From Sipunculus nudus (taxonomy: Eukaryota; Annelida; Sipuncula; Golfingiida; Sipunculidae), in NCBI GenBank assembly GCA_026874595.1, contig CM049308.1, positions 18,536,001 to 18,600,000 on the forward strand: a DNA stretch of 64,000 nt. The letters are read 5' to 3'. The notes beneath the pieces were generated by a model, which was given only the letters and a program-made list of their open reading frames with translations, was not told where the DNA came from and searched no databases. Positions 24,401-35,240 of this stretch are shown piece after piece. Each line of letters begins with the position of its first letter. Position 1 is the stretch's first letter. Made by a program: the position numbers and the translations under genes.

Positions 24401-25230
24401 TGAAACAGAGTTAAAATCTATCAACTTGAGGCCTACGATCACATAGCGATCGAAAGGGAATTCTCAATCGGGCCCGACTTTGGAAATTAAATCAAGGTAA
24501 GACGTGCAAATATTGGCACCTCGGTGTATTACTAATTTGGAAACGTCAGTTTAATATCTAGCCCAAATACAAGAAGAACAAGTAAAAAATATACGTATGG
24601 TGAAATCAGGTTACAAGTCTGGAAATTTTTTTATAGTTTTTTTTTAATTTTTTATCAGTTTTCTATTATCATGATGAGCTACATGTTTACTTGATTTTAT
24701 CGGGAATATAGGCCTTTGCAGGAAGCTCTTTACTCAAGGTTTACCCGGGTCCGGTGCAACAGGCAGCCATTGAAACAACATTCACGCATTCATCGCTCAA
24801 TAGCCGTGCTAATTGAGAAATCAATTTCTAATCTAGTGAAATGAAAAGGCACAGCGGGCTGCAAGCTTGAAAGAAACTCACGGAGCAACGGTTAAAAGAA
24901 ACTAGCACATCTGTATCAGCAATCACACAGATGACACACGGATAATAATAGGCGCAGTTTGCTCGAATTGTTTCTGGTGTGGGCACAAATTGAAGAAGGA
25001 GAAAGTGTAGAGAATACAAGGGCAATTCTCCAACCGGCAGAGCTGTCCCGCAGATGAACGGTCGCATTGCCCGTGATTGGCCTCCACTAGACGTAATCCC
25101 TGTAAGTATTTGGACGACACACACGGGGCGTGTGCGGTGGATCACAAAATGCTTTCTGGGGCCCCGGTGTTACTGACGGCTAGCATCTTCAGATGGCATG
25201 TGTCAACAAGCACCGTGGTGTCAGCTTGAA
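24400..25230. promoter_or_regulatory. GC-richer island 9
   Basis: Complex sequence with GCTAATTGAG and ATCAATTTC homeodomain-like strings near 24,808-24,825. A 105-codon minus-strand frame (24,828-25,145) is hydrophobic and cysteine-rich without recognisable domains, and a second minus-strand frame overlaps it in another register. I take the openness as compositional. A regulatory role is inferred. Confidence 0.3.
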
Positions 25231-25484
25231 GCTGGATCAAAGAAGATATAACATATGAAACATTAATCATGTGCTTTCTGTGTGTGTACCTGTCACCTGA
25301 TGTGTCGCTATCAGCCGTGCATTGCTTTACGCCACCTTCATTTAACTAGTGATCTTATAAAAAATAACACAAAGTCCCCTTATGATGAGTCAAGCATGTT
25401 TGCAGAACTTGAATATCTTCATGATATAGCGTTTCAACTTTTCATTAGCAAGACTAACAAATTAATAATAACGACAGTAGGAGT

Positions 25485-25541
25485 AGCAGCAGCAGCAACA
25501 ACAACAACAACAACAATAATAATAATAGTAATAATAATAAT
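25485..25541 (+). repeat. Compound triplet repeat AGC-ACA-ATA
   Basis: AGC units grade into ACA and then ATA units, a stepwise mutational series within one array. Confidence 0.9.
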
Positions 25542-25635
25542 TCTTATAGTTATTTTTTTTCATCTTCTCTTCTTCTTATTACTATTATTTTCATTAAAAT
25601 GTTATTGTTGTTGTTGTTTATTATAATTATTACTC

Positions 25636-25663
25636 TAATTATTATTGTTATCATTATTATTAA

Positions 25664-25708
<45 letters not shown>

Positions 25709-25720
25709 ATTATTATTATT
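25636..25720 (+). repeat. (ATT)n triplet repeat
   Basis: About 25 ATT-type units with small interruptions. They are complementary to the ATA units 100 bp upstream. Confidence 0.9.
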
Positions 25721-26464
25721 TGTAAATTCATCGAAAGCAAATACAGTATAAAATCAATACTTTTTTAAATGTGACGTGAACGTCACAAAACAATTAGTAA
25801 ATGTCATGTTGATAATTTTAACTACGTAAATTCATCAGAGGAATGATTAAAAACACAGAAAGTAGATATTATGGTGCAAAAACTGTCCGTCATACATACG
25901 TTTATTATTCGATGGACTGTCCAGACGAAGCTGATTTATAATATTTCATCAATATGCAAGACATTTATGTTTAATTTCTTTTAAAGCCGATTTGATTTTT
26001 TTCCAAGAAAGACATGGTCAGCTCTATTAAAGCAATATATGCTGTTTACAGATCAGTTTTAGAACATCATTTCAAGTGTGCTGTATTCTCTCAGATTTGC
26101 TATCCATTGTTTTAGCCACCAAAGATGCAGTTTTGGCCACACAAAAGAAACTTATGTAACACATCCGTTAAGAAAGGCTACATAAAATGTCTGTCTAAAA
26201 ATGCATGTGTACAATGACAAATGTTTATTTATATCAATATTTTCTTGCCAAAACAATACTCTGGTACATGGTAAACACAATTTAGATAAGTAAAAATATA
26301 TCTTTAGAGTTAAAGTATAAGAAATACACAAAAAATTGCCTGCTGTGGCAATTAGTAATTGTGCATTACAGCTTATATACTCACACATATTTAATTTATT
26401 TTATATTGAATAGGGTGCACAAGATGTGTTTTGTTCCATGCATGCATATGTCTGTATTTATAAG

Positions 26465-26534
<70 letters not shown>
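26465..26534. repeat. (AT)n microsatellite, about 70 bp
   Basis: One AC interruption near the start. Confidence 0.95.
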
Positions 26535-26537
<3 letters not shown>

Positions 26538-26639
26538 TACCGGCCTGGGGGTCCCGCTTGTCCTTGGATTATCTATATGTCTACAATGTGACAGGTCACA
26601 AATAAAGAGAAATGTATATATTTATCCTGTATCACTCTT

Positions 26640-27600
26640 CACAGCAAGAAGATAAGGAAGTAGAATTGCGCTTGATAAAGAAATAACTTCAATATTTGGA
26701 GAAACTGGTGCTTAAATTGACAGACGCTGAATGACACAGCGAGGGGAAATGCTCGCAGCTTCTTTTTCTTATTGACAGAACATTAATGCACTTTACTTTA
26801 AAGAATATGAGATTCAGCATACACTATATTGTCACATACCTCCCGGCATCATTTGATATGTTCTAATGCGCGGGAAGGATGTGTACGTCATCCGATATGG
26901 AGGGTCTGAGAAGACACAACTATTGTTTGAGAATGAAATTTTGAGTGCTGGAATGAAGTAGAACGAGTCATGGCAAACATGAAGATAGGTCTTAGACTAT
27001 AGTTGGGCGGGTGGGGGCGGGACCGGAGGTCACCTAGGGGATTTTACGTGTGTGACCAAGAGATTAGTGTCACAAGATAAGTGTCCCTTTCCACAATGCG
27101 ACTTGGGGACTCCCGTTATGCCATAGCAGCACCATGGCGGTCCGACCGGAAGTGACATACATGTGCCGCTTGTGTAAACGCCAAAGTGCGCGAGGCGCCC
27201 TCGGCCTCTGCCCGAGTTTACCTATGACGCGACGCAAGCCCTCGCTTACGCCCTTGGAAATCATTATATACAATACACTTCAAAATTGTCTAACATAGTC
27301 TTCGTAAACACACAGAACCGACACAAAAACCAATGAATATAGATAACAGCGACTTATTATAGCGCGCTGCGCTGTCCTTACCCTAGCCTAGCAACCGCCA
27401 TTGACAGGGGAGTGTAATTCTTAAACTTTTTTGAGCCCATGAAACTCGTAGGTATACTGACTTCCTTTAATCCCCTTAACGACCATTTATCAGATATCTA
27501 AGTATTAGCGGACAGCTTCCTAAAACTGAATCGTCTTAACGTTCATGTAACTTATAAACGTAAGGCGATTAGTAAGTCCCGAGACTAACTTGCATTCCGT
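26640..27600. promoter_or_regulatory. GC-richer island 10 with promoter-like motifs
   Basis: Seen: a KLF/Sp-type G-rich run, GGGCGGGTGGGGGCGGG (about 27,005-27,021). An ETS-type ACCGGAAGTGAC lies at about 27,144-27,155, overlapping a candidate start ATGGCGG at 27,134. CpG density is clearly higher than in the flanks. Together these resemble a TATA-less promoter on the plus strand. Transcription is inferred. Confidence 0.35.
27134..27295 (+). CDS. Candidate 53-codon ORF beside promoter-like motifs, unknown product
   Basis: Seen: the start context CACCATGG is a good Kozak match. The product begins MAVRPEVTYMCRLCKRQ, with a CxxC pair at residues 11-14 and a further Cys at residue 26. It ends in a basic tail before TAA. 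It is too short for a recognisable domain. The opposite strand is open too (27,070-27,273), so GC-related stop depletion is a fair alternative. A first exon or a fortuitous ORF are both possible. Confidence 0.2.
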
Positions 27601-28242
27601 TTTACTTAAAGGATGTTTACTCTGCATGACCAAAACAAAAGAAGTCGCATTAAGACTCCCCATACATATATAAGCCTTAGGAACTTCCCTTCTATTCAAA
27701 CCAATGGACTTTTTTTACCAACTATTCTTCCGAATGAGTCTTCTGTGTTTGCTTGGCTTTTAATGGTTAGATCAGATTGCGTTTTAGTAGACTACAGATA
27801 CAGATTGTTTGAGAAGTGCCAAAACTGCATTTAGTACTGCAAATAGGTTGATTTTATTTAATCCGCTGACATAAGTATGATCAGGTCCAGTGGAGATTAA
27901 GGTTCATAAATCTGTCATGAGTAATGATGAATAAAAATTAGCTTACAGTTGTTTGCATACTCGCTAACTGCATGCACGATTCTCCTCTTCGAATGTTTAC
28001 ATATATATGCTCAACCACACATACAACCACAATCCGCTACAAGTATAATATGACAATATATACAATATTTACATATATATGTGGACCATATATACGCCTG
28101 ACTATAAGTATATAATTTATTTTTTAGAAATATTAACATAAATTTAATAAAGCATGAATCACCTGGTCCCGATGCATTTAAAACAACTCTATGATAACCG
28201 GAAAACGCTTTCTCATATTTTATCAAACGAGTTATGAGTGAG

Positions 28243-28298
<56 letters not shown>

Positions 28299-28640
28299 CA
28301 TACAGAATGGTAAATTTAAAGTTTAACCACTCGTTTTATCGATCCGGGTCGATACGTAACATCCATATCGATACAATGCGCAATACGTTTTACATGCTTC
28401 ATCGAAAAAATACAACTTATATGATACATGAATACAATGTAGATCAACTTTTCTTGTTGGTCTGGAGGTAGTTTCTATAACATGATACTTGACCGGCAGG
28501 TATAATGCTGTCAGGGTGGAAAGTAAGAAAGCAAAATACATATTATTATTTAGGAAAAGACACACTGGGAAACTTCAAGCATATTCTCGAAACGTTTATC
28601 GTGTATCGCTTTTTAGCGTTTTATATGTACAATACATATA
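27600..28640. other. AT-rich stretch
   Basis: AT-rich sequence with a (TA)n array. A frame at 28,489-28,815 (+, 108 codons) runs into the next island, has mixed composition and no domain that I recognise, and is not called. Confidence 0.45.
28244..28297. repeat. (TA)n microsatellite, about 54 bp
   Basis: Uninterrupted TA dinucleotides. Confidence 0.95.
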
Positions 28641-29100
28641 TCGTATACCTGAATGGGAAGCACATAAACCCAGGCATGCAGCACTAAACTCCTCGAAAAC
28701 ATTGGTGGGTATTGCCCTGAACACGTTTGGTTTTCCATTCCCGGGCGATAAACGGGGATTTATGCGTGGTATATGGTGTGAGAAATCATGTCACCTATGT
28801 TATGATGTCTGTTAGCATTCCCTCTAAGATGAAAGACAATTTGTTTGTCTCTGTACTACAATAACCACTTGCCGTTAGGGAATATGTGTTTTACCAAATA
28901 AACCCGCCCAGGGCTTTGTTGAACCTGAGATGTCTTTAAGGTTGCTTTTCAGGACACTGCAGAAGGCAGCGTCAGTGTTTAACACCGATCTACTTAAGAA
29001 CGCTTTCAAGGAGATTTGTTCAAGATAAGTATTTGCGTTGAATTTGAGTTCCACTTCAGCGATTTGATGTCTTTTTTTACAGTCAGAATCTATCACCCGA
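28640..29100. promoter_or_regulatory. GC-richer island 11
   Basis: Complex sequence. It is open on the minus strand (87 codons, listed separately). On the plus strand it also carries a 48-codon stretch between TAG (about 28,875) and TAA (about 29,025), whose end reads LQKAASVFNTDLLKN. Both readings look protein-like, so coding direction cannot be assigned. Regulatory or exonic status is unresolved. Confidence 0.25.
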
Positions 29101-29133
29101 AATATGACATGATACAACACGTAAATACATAAG

Positions 29134-29138
<5 letters not shown>
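28875..29138 (-). CDS. Candidate 87-codon ORF, unknown product
   Basis: Seen: a true ATG at 29,138-29,136 and a hydrophobic N-terminus (CIYVLYHVIF). A charged middle part (CKKRHQIAEVELKFNANTY) follows, and the frame ends at TAA. A possible donor, TCAG|GTTCAA, lies inside. The composition is less AT-driven than most frames here. No family is recognised. The plus strand also has a plausible 48-codon frame in the same place, which lowers confidence. Confidence 0.2.

Positions 29139-29176
<38 letters not shown>
29137..29176. repeat. (AT)n microsatellite, about 40 bp
   Basis: Uninterrupted AT dinucleotides. Confidence 0.95.
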
Positions 29177-29178
<2 letters not shown>

Positions 29179-29179
29179 T

Positions 29180-29380
29180 GTAAGAGAAAAATATGCTATG
29201 AGAGACAAATTCCAAGTCTCGTCATGGATTTAATACTTATATATCAGGAAGTATAAATGCAGTAGATATATTGAACTTAATCATGTATTTGTGACCTGTT
29301 TGAGGACCCTATATGTGTATTATATTCGCATTTGTCGCCATATGTATTTATTCAAAGCTCTTGGCAGACAGCCATGCTAT
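29180..29380. other. AT-rich stretch
   Basis: Nothing recognised. Confidence 0.5.
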
Positions 29381-30720
29381 GCATGGTTGACTGGGGGATC
29401 AGGTTTAGTAAACAGGTTCTTTTTTGGGCACTTCAGGTGGAAAGGGGACGAAACAAGATCAAATATTGTGCTTTGACTCTCATAGGCAAAAGGTAAAATA
29501 GCATAATTATAAATGTATCCAATGTGTTCCAGCCTTTACGGGTTAGTGGACCCGGGGTGGGGGTGAATGGATTACCTGCCGTGCTATATATGCATGTTAG
29601 CAGCTCCATAGTCAAATATAGCGAGACGCGATTGTATACAACAATACACAGGAAAAATCTTTGTGCACACTTTTTTATAACATAAACCCGCTCAGGTGCG
29701 CATGTGGCAAATACAACATCTATTCACCACGTTGCACCGTGGCAGTTTACAATGAAACTATGTTGTATGTCTGAGCCAACCCTTTTTTTCTGCCAGACAG
29801 CACAAACATATGACTTATAATGGGTGGGATGGCGGTAAAGATAAGTCAACAGGGCCCATGTTTTGATTCGGGCCGTCTTTGTCTCTTTACTCAATGAGAA
29901 TAAGAAACCGGCCATTGGGATGTCAGTGCATGCATGCGTTAATAACTGACTCTAAACACGCTAAGCTAGAGTTCTTAAGTGGAAAAGGAGATGGTCGGAC
30001 AAGACTTTCCTTGTTAAATTGCCTCCAGGACAATCGAGAAGTGTTTAAAAGTTAGATTGACTATAACTAGATCTGAAAGTGAAGTGAATTGGAATAGCTA
30101 GGTATCAATGGTTCTTATATATTGCGTATTCTTTGGGGATAACAGCTTAACAATGGTACTATAGAAAACTGTGTGGTTTATGCACTAGTCAGTATGGTAA
30201 CAAACACCATTATTAAGGTACTAGAAAAGTGTGTGGTTTATACACGGGTCTGTATGGTAACAACTCCCAAAGGCTACTTGGTCGCCTTGACGACCCTCTT
30301 CCTTATCCTCATCTGGTGCTTTGAGTCAAATATCAGTAGTTGAGGGCTTTTCTCGATAAGTCTCTAACTGGGGTGGCTAAATTAGTCAGCAGGGTATTTG
30401 TTTGTTATTATGATGATACTCCGTACACCAATGTAGTGTACCTAAGGCGATTTGTTTAGGCTGCTTCCAGAAGGCACGAGGGCCCTAGCCGGAGCATCCG
30501 ACCGGAAGACGAGAGGTCAGGTACGTTCAGGCGAGTAAAATGCTCTCTGATTGGTCGAAAATGGAAAGTTAAATGCTTTGTCGTTTTCTAAAATCTTCTC
30601 GCATGCTGGAATGAACCGTAAAGGGTTAAATCCGGAAATAATTTGTCTTCAAAGGCGAAAGTTCACAATCGAGTAAACAGGACGTATATCATTGGATCTC
30701 GTGCAGAATGTTAAACCCGC
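29380..30720. promoter_or_regulatory. GC-richer island 12 with duplicated RUNX-like sites
   Basis: Seen: a 60-bp tandem duplication holds TGTGGTTTA twice (30,172-30,180 and 30,232-30,240), the RUNX consensus. GGTCGCCTTGACGAC at 30,280-30,294 is a near-palindrome shared, with one difference, with island 18 at 48,373. Open frames are short. An enhancer is inferred. Confidence 0.35.
30155..30266 (+). repeat. Two-copy tandem duplication, 60-bp period
   Basis: GTGTGGTTTATGCAC...GTATGGTAACAA recurs exactly 60 bp later as GTGTGGTTTATACAC...GTATGGTAACAA. The copies have diverged elsewhere but keep these two blocks. Confidence 0.85.
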
Positions 30721-31640
30721 ATTTCTATATTCCTTAAATATTCAATTTATATTAGTGAATTAACTATTATTTATGATGTAGATATTTATTTAACAATAAG
30801 TATTTCAGTACACTGAAATGGAATAAAAATTACCCCTTTGCTATATAACGTATGTTTTCTCCTGCATGCATCATTACTAGGTATACATTATGTAAAAGGG
30901 CCATATATTAGTAAAATATGACGTGTTATATCTATCTTATATATAAGTAAATAATAGTCATATGTCCGTGCCATCAAGACACCTGTACAAGCGTATTGAG
31001 CAACCCTTAATTGCACGATTGCTAAGACAAGTGGGTTACATCAAATAAACAGTTTTTTTATTTCTAATTTAAAAACGGGAGTCCTGTATACATATAGGAT
31101 TTCAAACCATATCCCAAATTTTAACGCACATATTGAAAAATTATGGAAAGTAAGACGGTTATAATTATTTTGTACTTATTATTTCGTAACAAATTCGAAA
31201 AAGACTGTTTTTTTTATTAAAATAAAATAAAGATTACACCAGATTAATGACGTCATGAATGATATACACATGTCATATATAAATCAGAGATATGAATGGC
31301 TTGTCAATATAAATAACTTTAGGTGTGTCAATACTTCATTACGAAAAACCTTTTTAATATAGATGACTGATCTTCTAGACTGGTTATCATGTCTTTTTTT
31401 GCTTAAGTGTAGATATTTAAAGGAAGGTATTTCCCCTATAAGTATAAAAAAAGGTGTAATCAAGGATCGTAATAAGGATATATTGATATACATGTATATG
31501 TGTGTGTGCGTATTTCGTATATGTATTCATGTATTTTATATGTGTATGTACCTTTATACATTTATTTTAATTACTCACACACACACATATATATAAGATA
31601 TATGAGACAGAGATAGAGAGAAAGATGGAGAGAGAGAGAG
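30720..31640. other. AT-rich stretch
   Basis: AT-rich sequence with AC/AT and GA arrays at its end. Nothing else was recognised. Confidence 0.5.
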
Positions 31641-31641
31641 A
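31576..31641. repeat. (AC)n(AT)n followed by imperfect (GA)n
   Basis: An AC/AT tract (31,576-31,594) is followed by GAGAGA-rich sequence to 31,641. Confidence 0.88.
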
Positions 31642-32170
31642 ATGCTGTAACCAGGTGCAATTGATTGGCTCCGTTAACCAGAAATACTCGGGGACTCGGA
31701 AACCACAGGAATCGGACAATAACCTGGGAAAAACATCCGCTCATCTTGTTGGCATTCTGTGTCGTGTTCGCCTTCTCGCCTCCCAATGCTGGGCCTTCCC
31801 GAGGTATTGTGTAACGTTAGATTCTCGTGAAATCTGACGTACAAAAGATTACCTGCGGGGGCCGTGGATGAGTCCTCCCTGGAAGTTTCTTCCCAGTTCG
31901 ACCGCTCAGTTCCCTCCCCAGGAATTATTCAACCTTGCCCCTGTGATTAAACACTCACAAACGCTACATAGGTCCCGTTCATGCCAGCGTGCAATGTCGT
32001 AACAATAATACCCTCTCTTTTTCTTATTCACCCTTTATCGACCTATAATTGTATGTATTCTGTAAACCTTACCACATAAAGTCTACCCCATCTTTGAACT
32101 CTTTATAACTCCATAAACTTCTTTCTGCTCAGTTCTTCCGACTATTTGGGTATGCATGTACAATTTCAAG
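31640..32170. promoter_or_regulatory. GC-richer island 13
   Basis: Complex sequence with a CCAAT-box-like GATTGGCT at about 31,663-31,670. Short overlapping frames on both strands have no domain that I recognise. A regulatory role is inferred. Confidence 0.25.
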
Positions 32171-32485
32171 CGATGGATGAAACAGGCATGTGGAAAAAGA
32201 TGTAAATTGCAAAATATACATTCCATAGAATCATTATTAAGACATTATTATCTGTTCTTTATTTTAAAGTCAGTCTGAGATTTATGTATGGATACAGTTC
32301 TCTATACTGGAGTTTGCGGTTAGTATGTGTAGTAACACTTGTGTCACTTGATTTCTCAATGTTTGATATGTTTGTAAATATGTATTCAAAAATACATAAT
32401 TATTTCTTGGGATTAATACTTATTCGTGCATGCACTCTTTTTCTATATTAATAGGCATATTATATATATAATTATATATATATAT

Positions 32486-32518
<33 letters not shown>

Positions 32519-33000
32519 AACATGTATATTTTTTGTTGGGTAACGTTCATTAAGGGCTCATGCGGCGTATATATGCATTTTCCAAGTCTCTTGATAAGCC
32601 TGTGGCTTGCAGAGGATTTTAAATATGATCTACATATGATTTTGAATATGATTAACAAAATGTCTTCCTACCAAATTATTCAGCTCAATGTTATGTATGC
32701 GAAACCAGACAATCTTTCATATGTTTGTCCTATCTTTTATGTTAAAACAAAAGTCAAAATTGCAGCTAAAACAAATAGTTTCATCTTTGTCAATTTATGT
32801 ACCATATATGTTAACAATTAAAGATATAGTATACAGTGCATTCATATGACGCTTTAACATATGTTAACATAAGTTATATTTGTTTAAACATATACAAGTA
32901 TTCTCATTTGAAAACTAATTCCCAAGCGTCTTAAGTATATAAAATAACATAGCATTGGACTTGAATTATAATAATACATGGATAGCGGGCATACATTTCT
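32170..33000. other. AT-rich stretch
   Basis: AT-rich sequence with an interrupted (TA)n array. The 131-codon frame at 32,426-32,821 is built on that array and the AT-rich tail. Confidence 0.5.
32459..32518. repeat. (TA)n microsatellite with two interruptions, about 60 bp
   Basis: TA arrays are broken by ATTA and AAA. Confidence 0.93.
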
Positions 33001-33780
33001 TACACGGGGTCTTTTATCAGGAGGAAGTCAGTTAATGAAGGAAGAAGAGGGGTGCATTATGGTAAAGGGGAGGGCGTTCCCCTTTTATTGACCCTTACAA
33101 AGTCAGACGATGGGTGTAAACTGGGCGTTTCGACGGAAGTCACTTTGAGCGGGGCGGTACGGCATGTTACGTGCACAGAGCAAAGATGGCGGCGCTGTTG
33201 CTCGTTGATTGCCGATTTCTACATAGACTGGCTCCCTGCCGCTTTAATTGAAGGTTCGCCTCTCACTGCTCTGTGGGGCGTGAGTAGAACCCGTGCAGGT
33301 GTGTAGGGAGAGAGGCTGCATTCATCCGGAACAAAGCACCATTCAATTCCCTCTCCGTATCTGCCGTAACTTGGTCGGTTTTTGCTGGAGCTTGCGTCCT
33401 TCTCTTCATCGTCATAACCTGATGTAAGGTGCTATGACAGAAAGTTACATCGCATACACTTGAAGCATGACAAGTTTTAGTCACGAGTACCTGTCAATTA
33501 AATGAGAAGCGCTGCGATATTTTTGCGAGCTCTATTCGATTTTTCAGTTCACTTGTCCTTGGGAATACGGGCGCTTCCCCCAGCCAATATTTCCTTCTTT
33601 GCATGTTTATGTCTTTTGTAGGACATTTTTGAAGCTACACAATCGATTAGTTTTTCTATCTTTCTACATCTGCCCTTTCATTTGATTGCATCTCGCGGTG
33701 TCTATTAAGGCATGACAGAACAACGTCCTCACCGAACCCTTCATTCTTCTCATGGACGAATCGCTTTGTTGAACTTTTAA
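33000..33780 (+). promoter_or_regulatory. GC-richer island 14, promoter-like (ETS, GC box, YY1)
   Basis: Seen in 60 bp, all on the plus strand: CGGAAGT (33,134-33,140, ETS), GGGGCGG (33,151-33,157, GC box) and AAGATGGCGGC (33,183-33,193). The last is the full YY1 consensus, which in animals often sits just downstream of a TSS. An inverted repeat, AAAGGGGA/TCCCCTTT, lies at 33,064-33,085. A candidate donor, CAG|GTGTGT, lies at 33,298/33,299. The ATG inside the YY1 site opens only 21 codons. Inference: a TATA-less plus-strand promoter with an untranslated first exon. Confidence 0.4.
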
Positions 33781-34490
33781 AGAACACTTTTTACTATACA
33801 AACTGATAAATTAACTGATAGGTCGACCATTTTATGTCTTTGTTATTTCATTAATAGTTTTCCTCTCTTTAAAAGGTTTAGGTTCAGGTCACATGTTGTG
33901 TTGATGTAAATTGAGTGCCTTATACTGCCATGTGAATTTAAATAAAATATATATATATATATATTGCTAATATGGTTTATAAAAAAATCCACCATGAAAT
34001 ACCATTAGTTGCATTACCATCGAGACATCTGGTTGCGATAACTACCTTGGTTATACTGGATATTTTATTATCAAAATAACGATTGTAGAGTTGATTATGA
34101 AACCACATTCATAACGTATTTTTGTATTTGCGGATTGTGAAACCATGACACTGGGAGATTCGAAATCGTTATTTTGATGATGTGAAAACTTATGTGAAAG
34201 AAAATCAATACATGTTATTGATGCAATTGAATTAATATATCATGACATATATATATTATGTGCGAATAATTTAAATTTAATAAGTACATTTGTTGTGTAT
34301 CAATGTAGCATGTTGCAGTATTTATTTTTTACAGTCATCGCTGCTCTGTGAATATATAAAATACATCTCAAGCAGGAACAAAGAAATCCCGGTCCATGCT
34401 AAATTACAAAAAAACAAAAAACAAAAAGATGGATCCAATAAAACTCAGCATTATTTATATTTGTAAAGCCTCAGGTGTTATTTATCAAAG
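33780..34490. other. AT-rich stretch
   Basis: A short (AT)n tract lies at 33,949-33,964. Nothing else was recognised. Confidence 0.5.
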
Positions 34491-35240
34491 TATTAAGGTG
34501 GTGGCGGATTTGCGGTCCGGATGCCCGAGATATTTAAAGAATAAAAATATACTGACTGCGGAGTACCGGTAGTGACGCAGATGCAGTGTGATCTGCCAAT
34601 TACCCCATGTACCAATTTCTGCGGACTTTCACACCTGAGACAGACATAAATCCACCAGTAATCATTACCTCATAGGAAATTAATTAGATTAGAGGGTGGC
34701 TTGTGCCTGGTGCGTAATTACGGTGCGGCATCTGGTCCGTGCCGTGACCTCAATCAAAGTCGTGTCGTGTGATGCGGGGATGCAACATGAAATACATTGA
34801 TTGGGGGCTTGTGCCGATCCCAGGGCGGACAGCGCACCATGCCGCTGTATTATACGGACGTGTCAATTTGTTTTTCAAGACAAAACATAGGAGAAAGTGG
34901 CATGGATGCCAGTCCGTGTGTTCCCGCAGTGGGGCAGGTTAATTTACAATCAGTTCCTAATGAAACGACCAAAGTCCCGGTGTCACCTCCCGACAGTCCC
35001 ATCACCGGTTTGCAGATTTCCCGAGGTGGAAGCATATGTTTCTGGTGTGATGACCGTTCAAGACACCACGGGTACCAGCAGCCTCCCGCCGTGTCATCGC
35101 AAGACTGTTTGTTAAGATCAGAACGAGGCCAAGACCTGAACACTGAATTTCGCTAACGAACAAGATCGTTAGCAGTGACCGAGAACAGATGCGAACTCAC
35201 GGGCATATGTTCCCAAACAATTTCTCTGTAAACATAAATT
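34490..35240. promoter_or_regulatory. GC-richer island 15 with homeodomain-type sites
   Basis: Seen: TTAATTAGATTAG around 34,680, and the palindrome CGTAATTACG at 34,713-34,722, which is two facing TAATT homeodomain cores. Complex, G+C-richer sequence follows and holds the 105-codon frame listed separately. Inference: a homeodomain-bound element, possibly next to or overlapping an exon. Confidence 0.35.
34839..35156 (+). CDS. Candidate 105-codon ORF, unknown product
   Basis: Seen: ATG at 34,839 in context ACCATGC, the first ATG after an in-frame stop at 34,788, running to TAA at 35,154. The peptide starts MPLYYTDVSICFSRQN, has a Pro/Ser/Thr-rich middle (KVPVSPPDSPITG), a CFWC motif and a polar C-terminus. 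It is not AT-driven and uses mixed third positions. No signal peptide, membrane segment or family is recognised. The minus strand is open over the same span (97 codons), so low stop density in GC-rich DNA could explain it. Confidence 0.22.
   Translation: MPLYYTDVSICFSRQNIGESGMDASPCVPAVGQVNLQSVPNETTKVPVSPPDSPITGLQISRGGSICFWCDDRSRHHGYQQPPAVSSQDCLLRSERGQDLNTEFR

Larger units (their letters stand above)
25230..26640. other. AT-rich stretch with triplet arrays
   Basis: It holds the triplet and (AT)n arrays listed separately. The 114-codon frame at 25,282-25,626 is driven by these triplets and is not supported as a gene. Confidence 0.5.

Noticed and set aside
32426-32821. 131-codon plus-strand ORF
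   Set aside because: Its first third is a translated (TA)n array and the rest is AT-rich without motifs.
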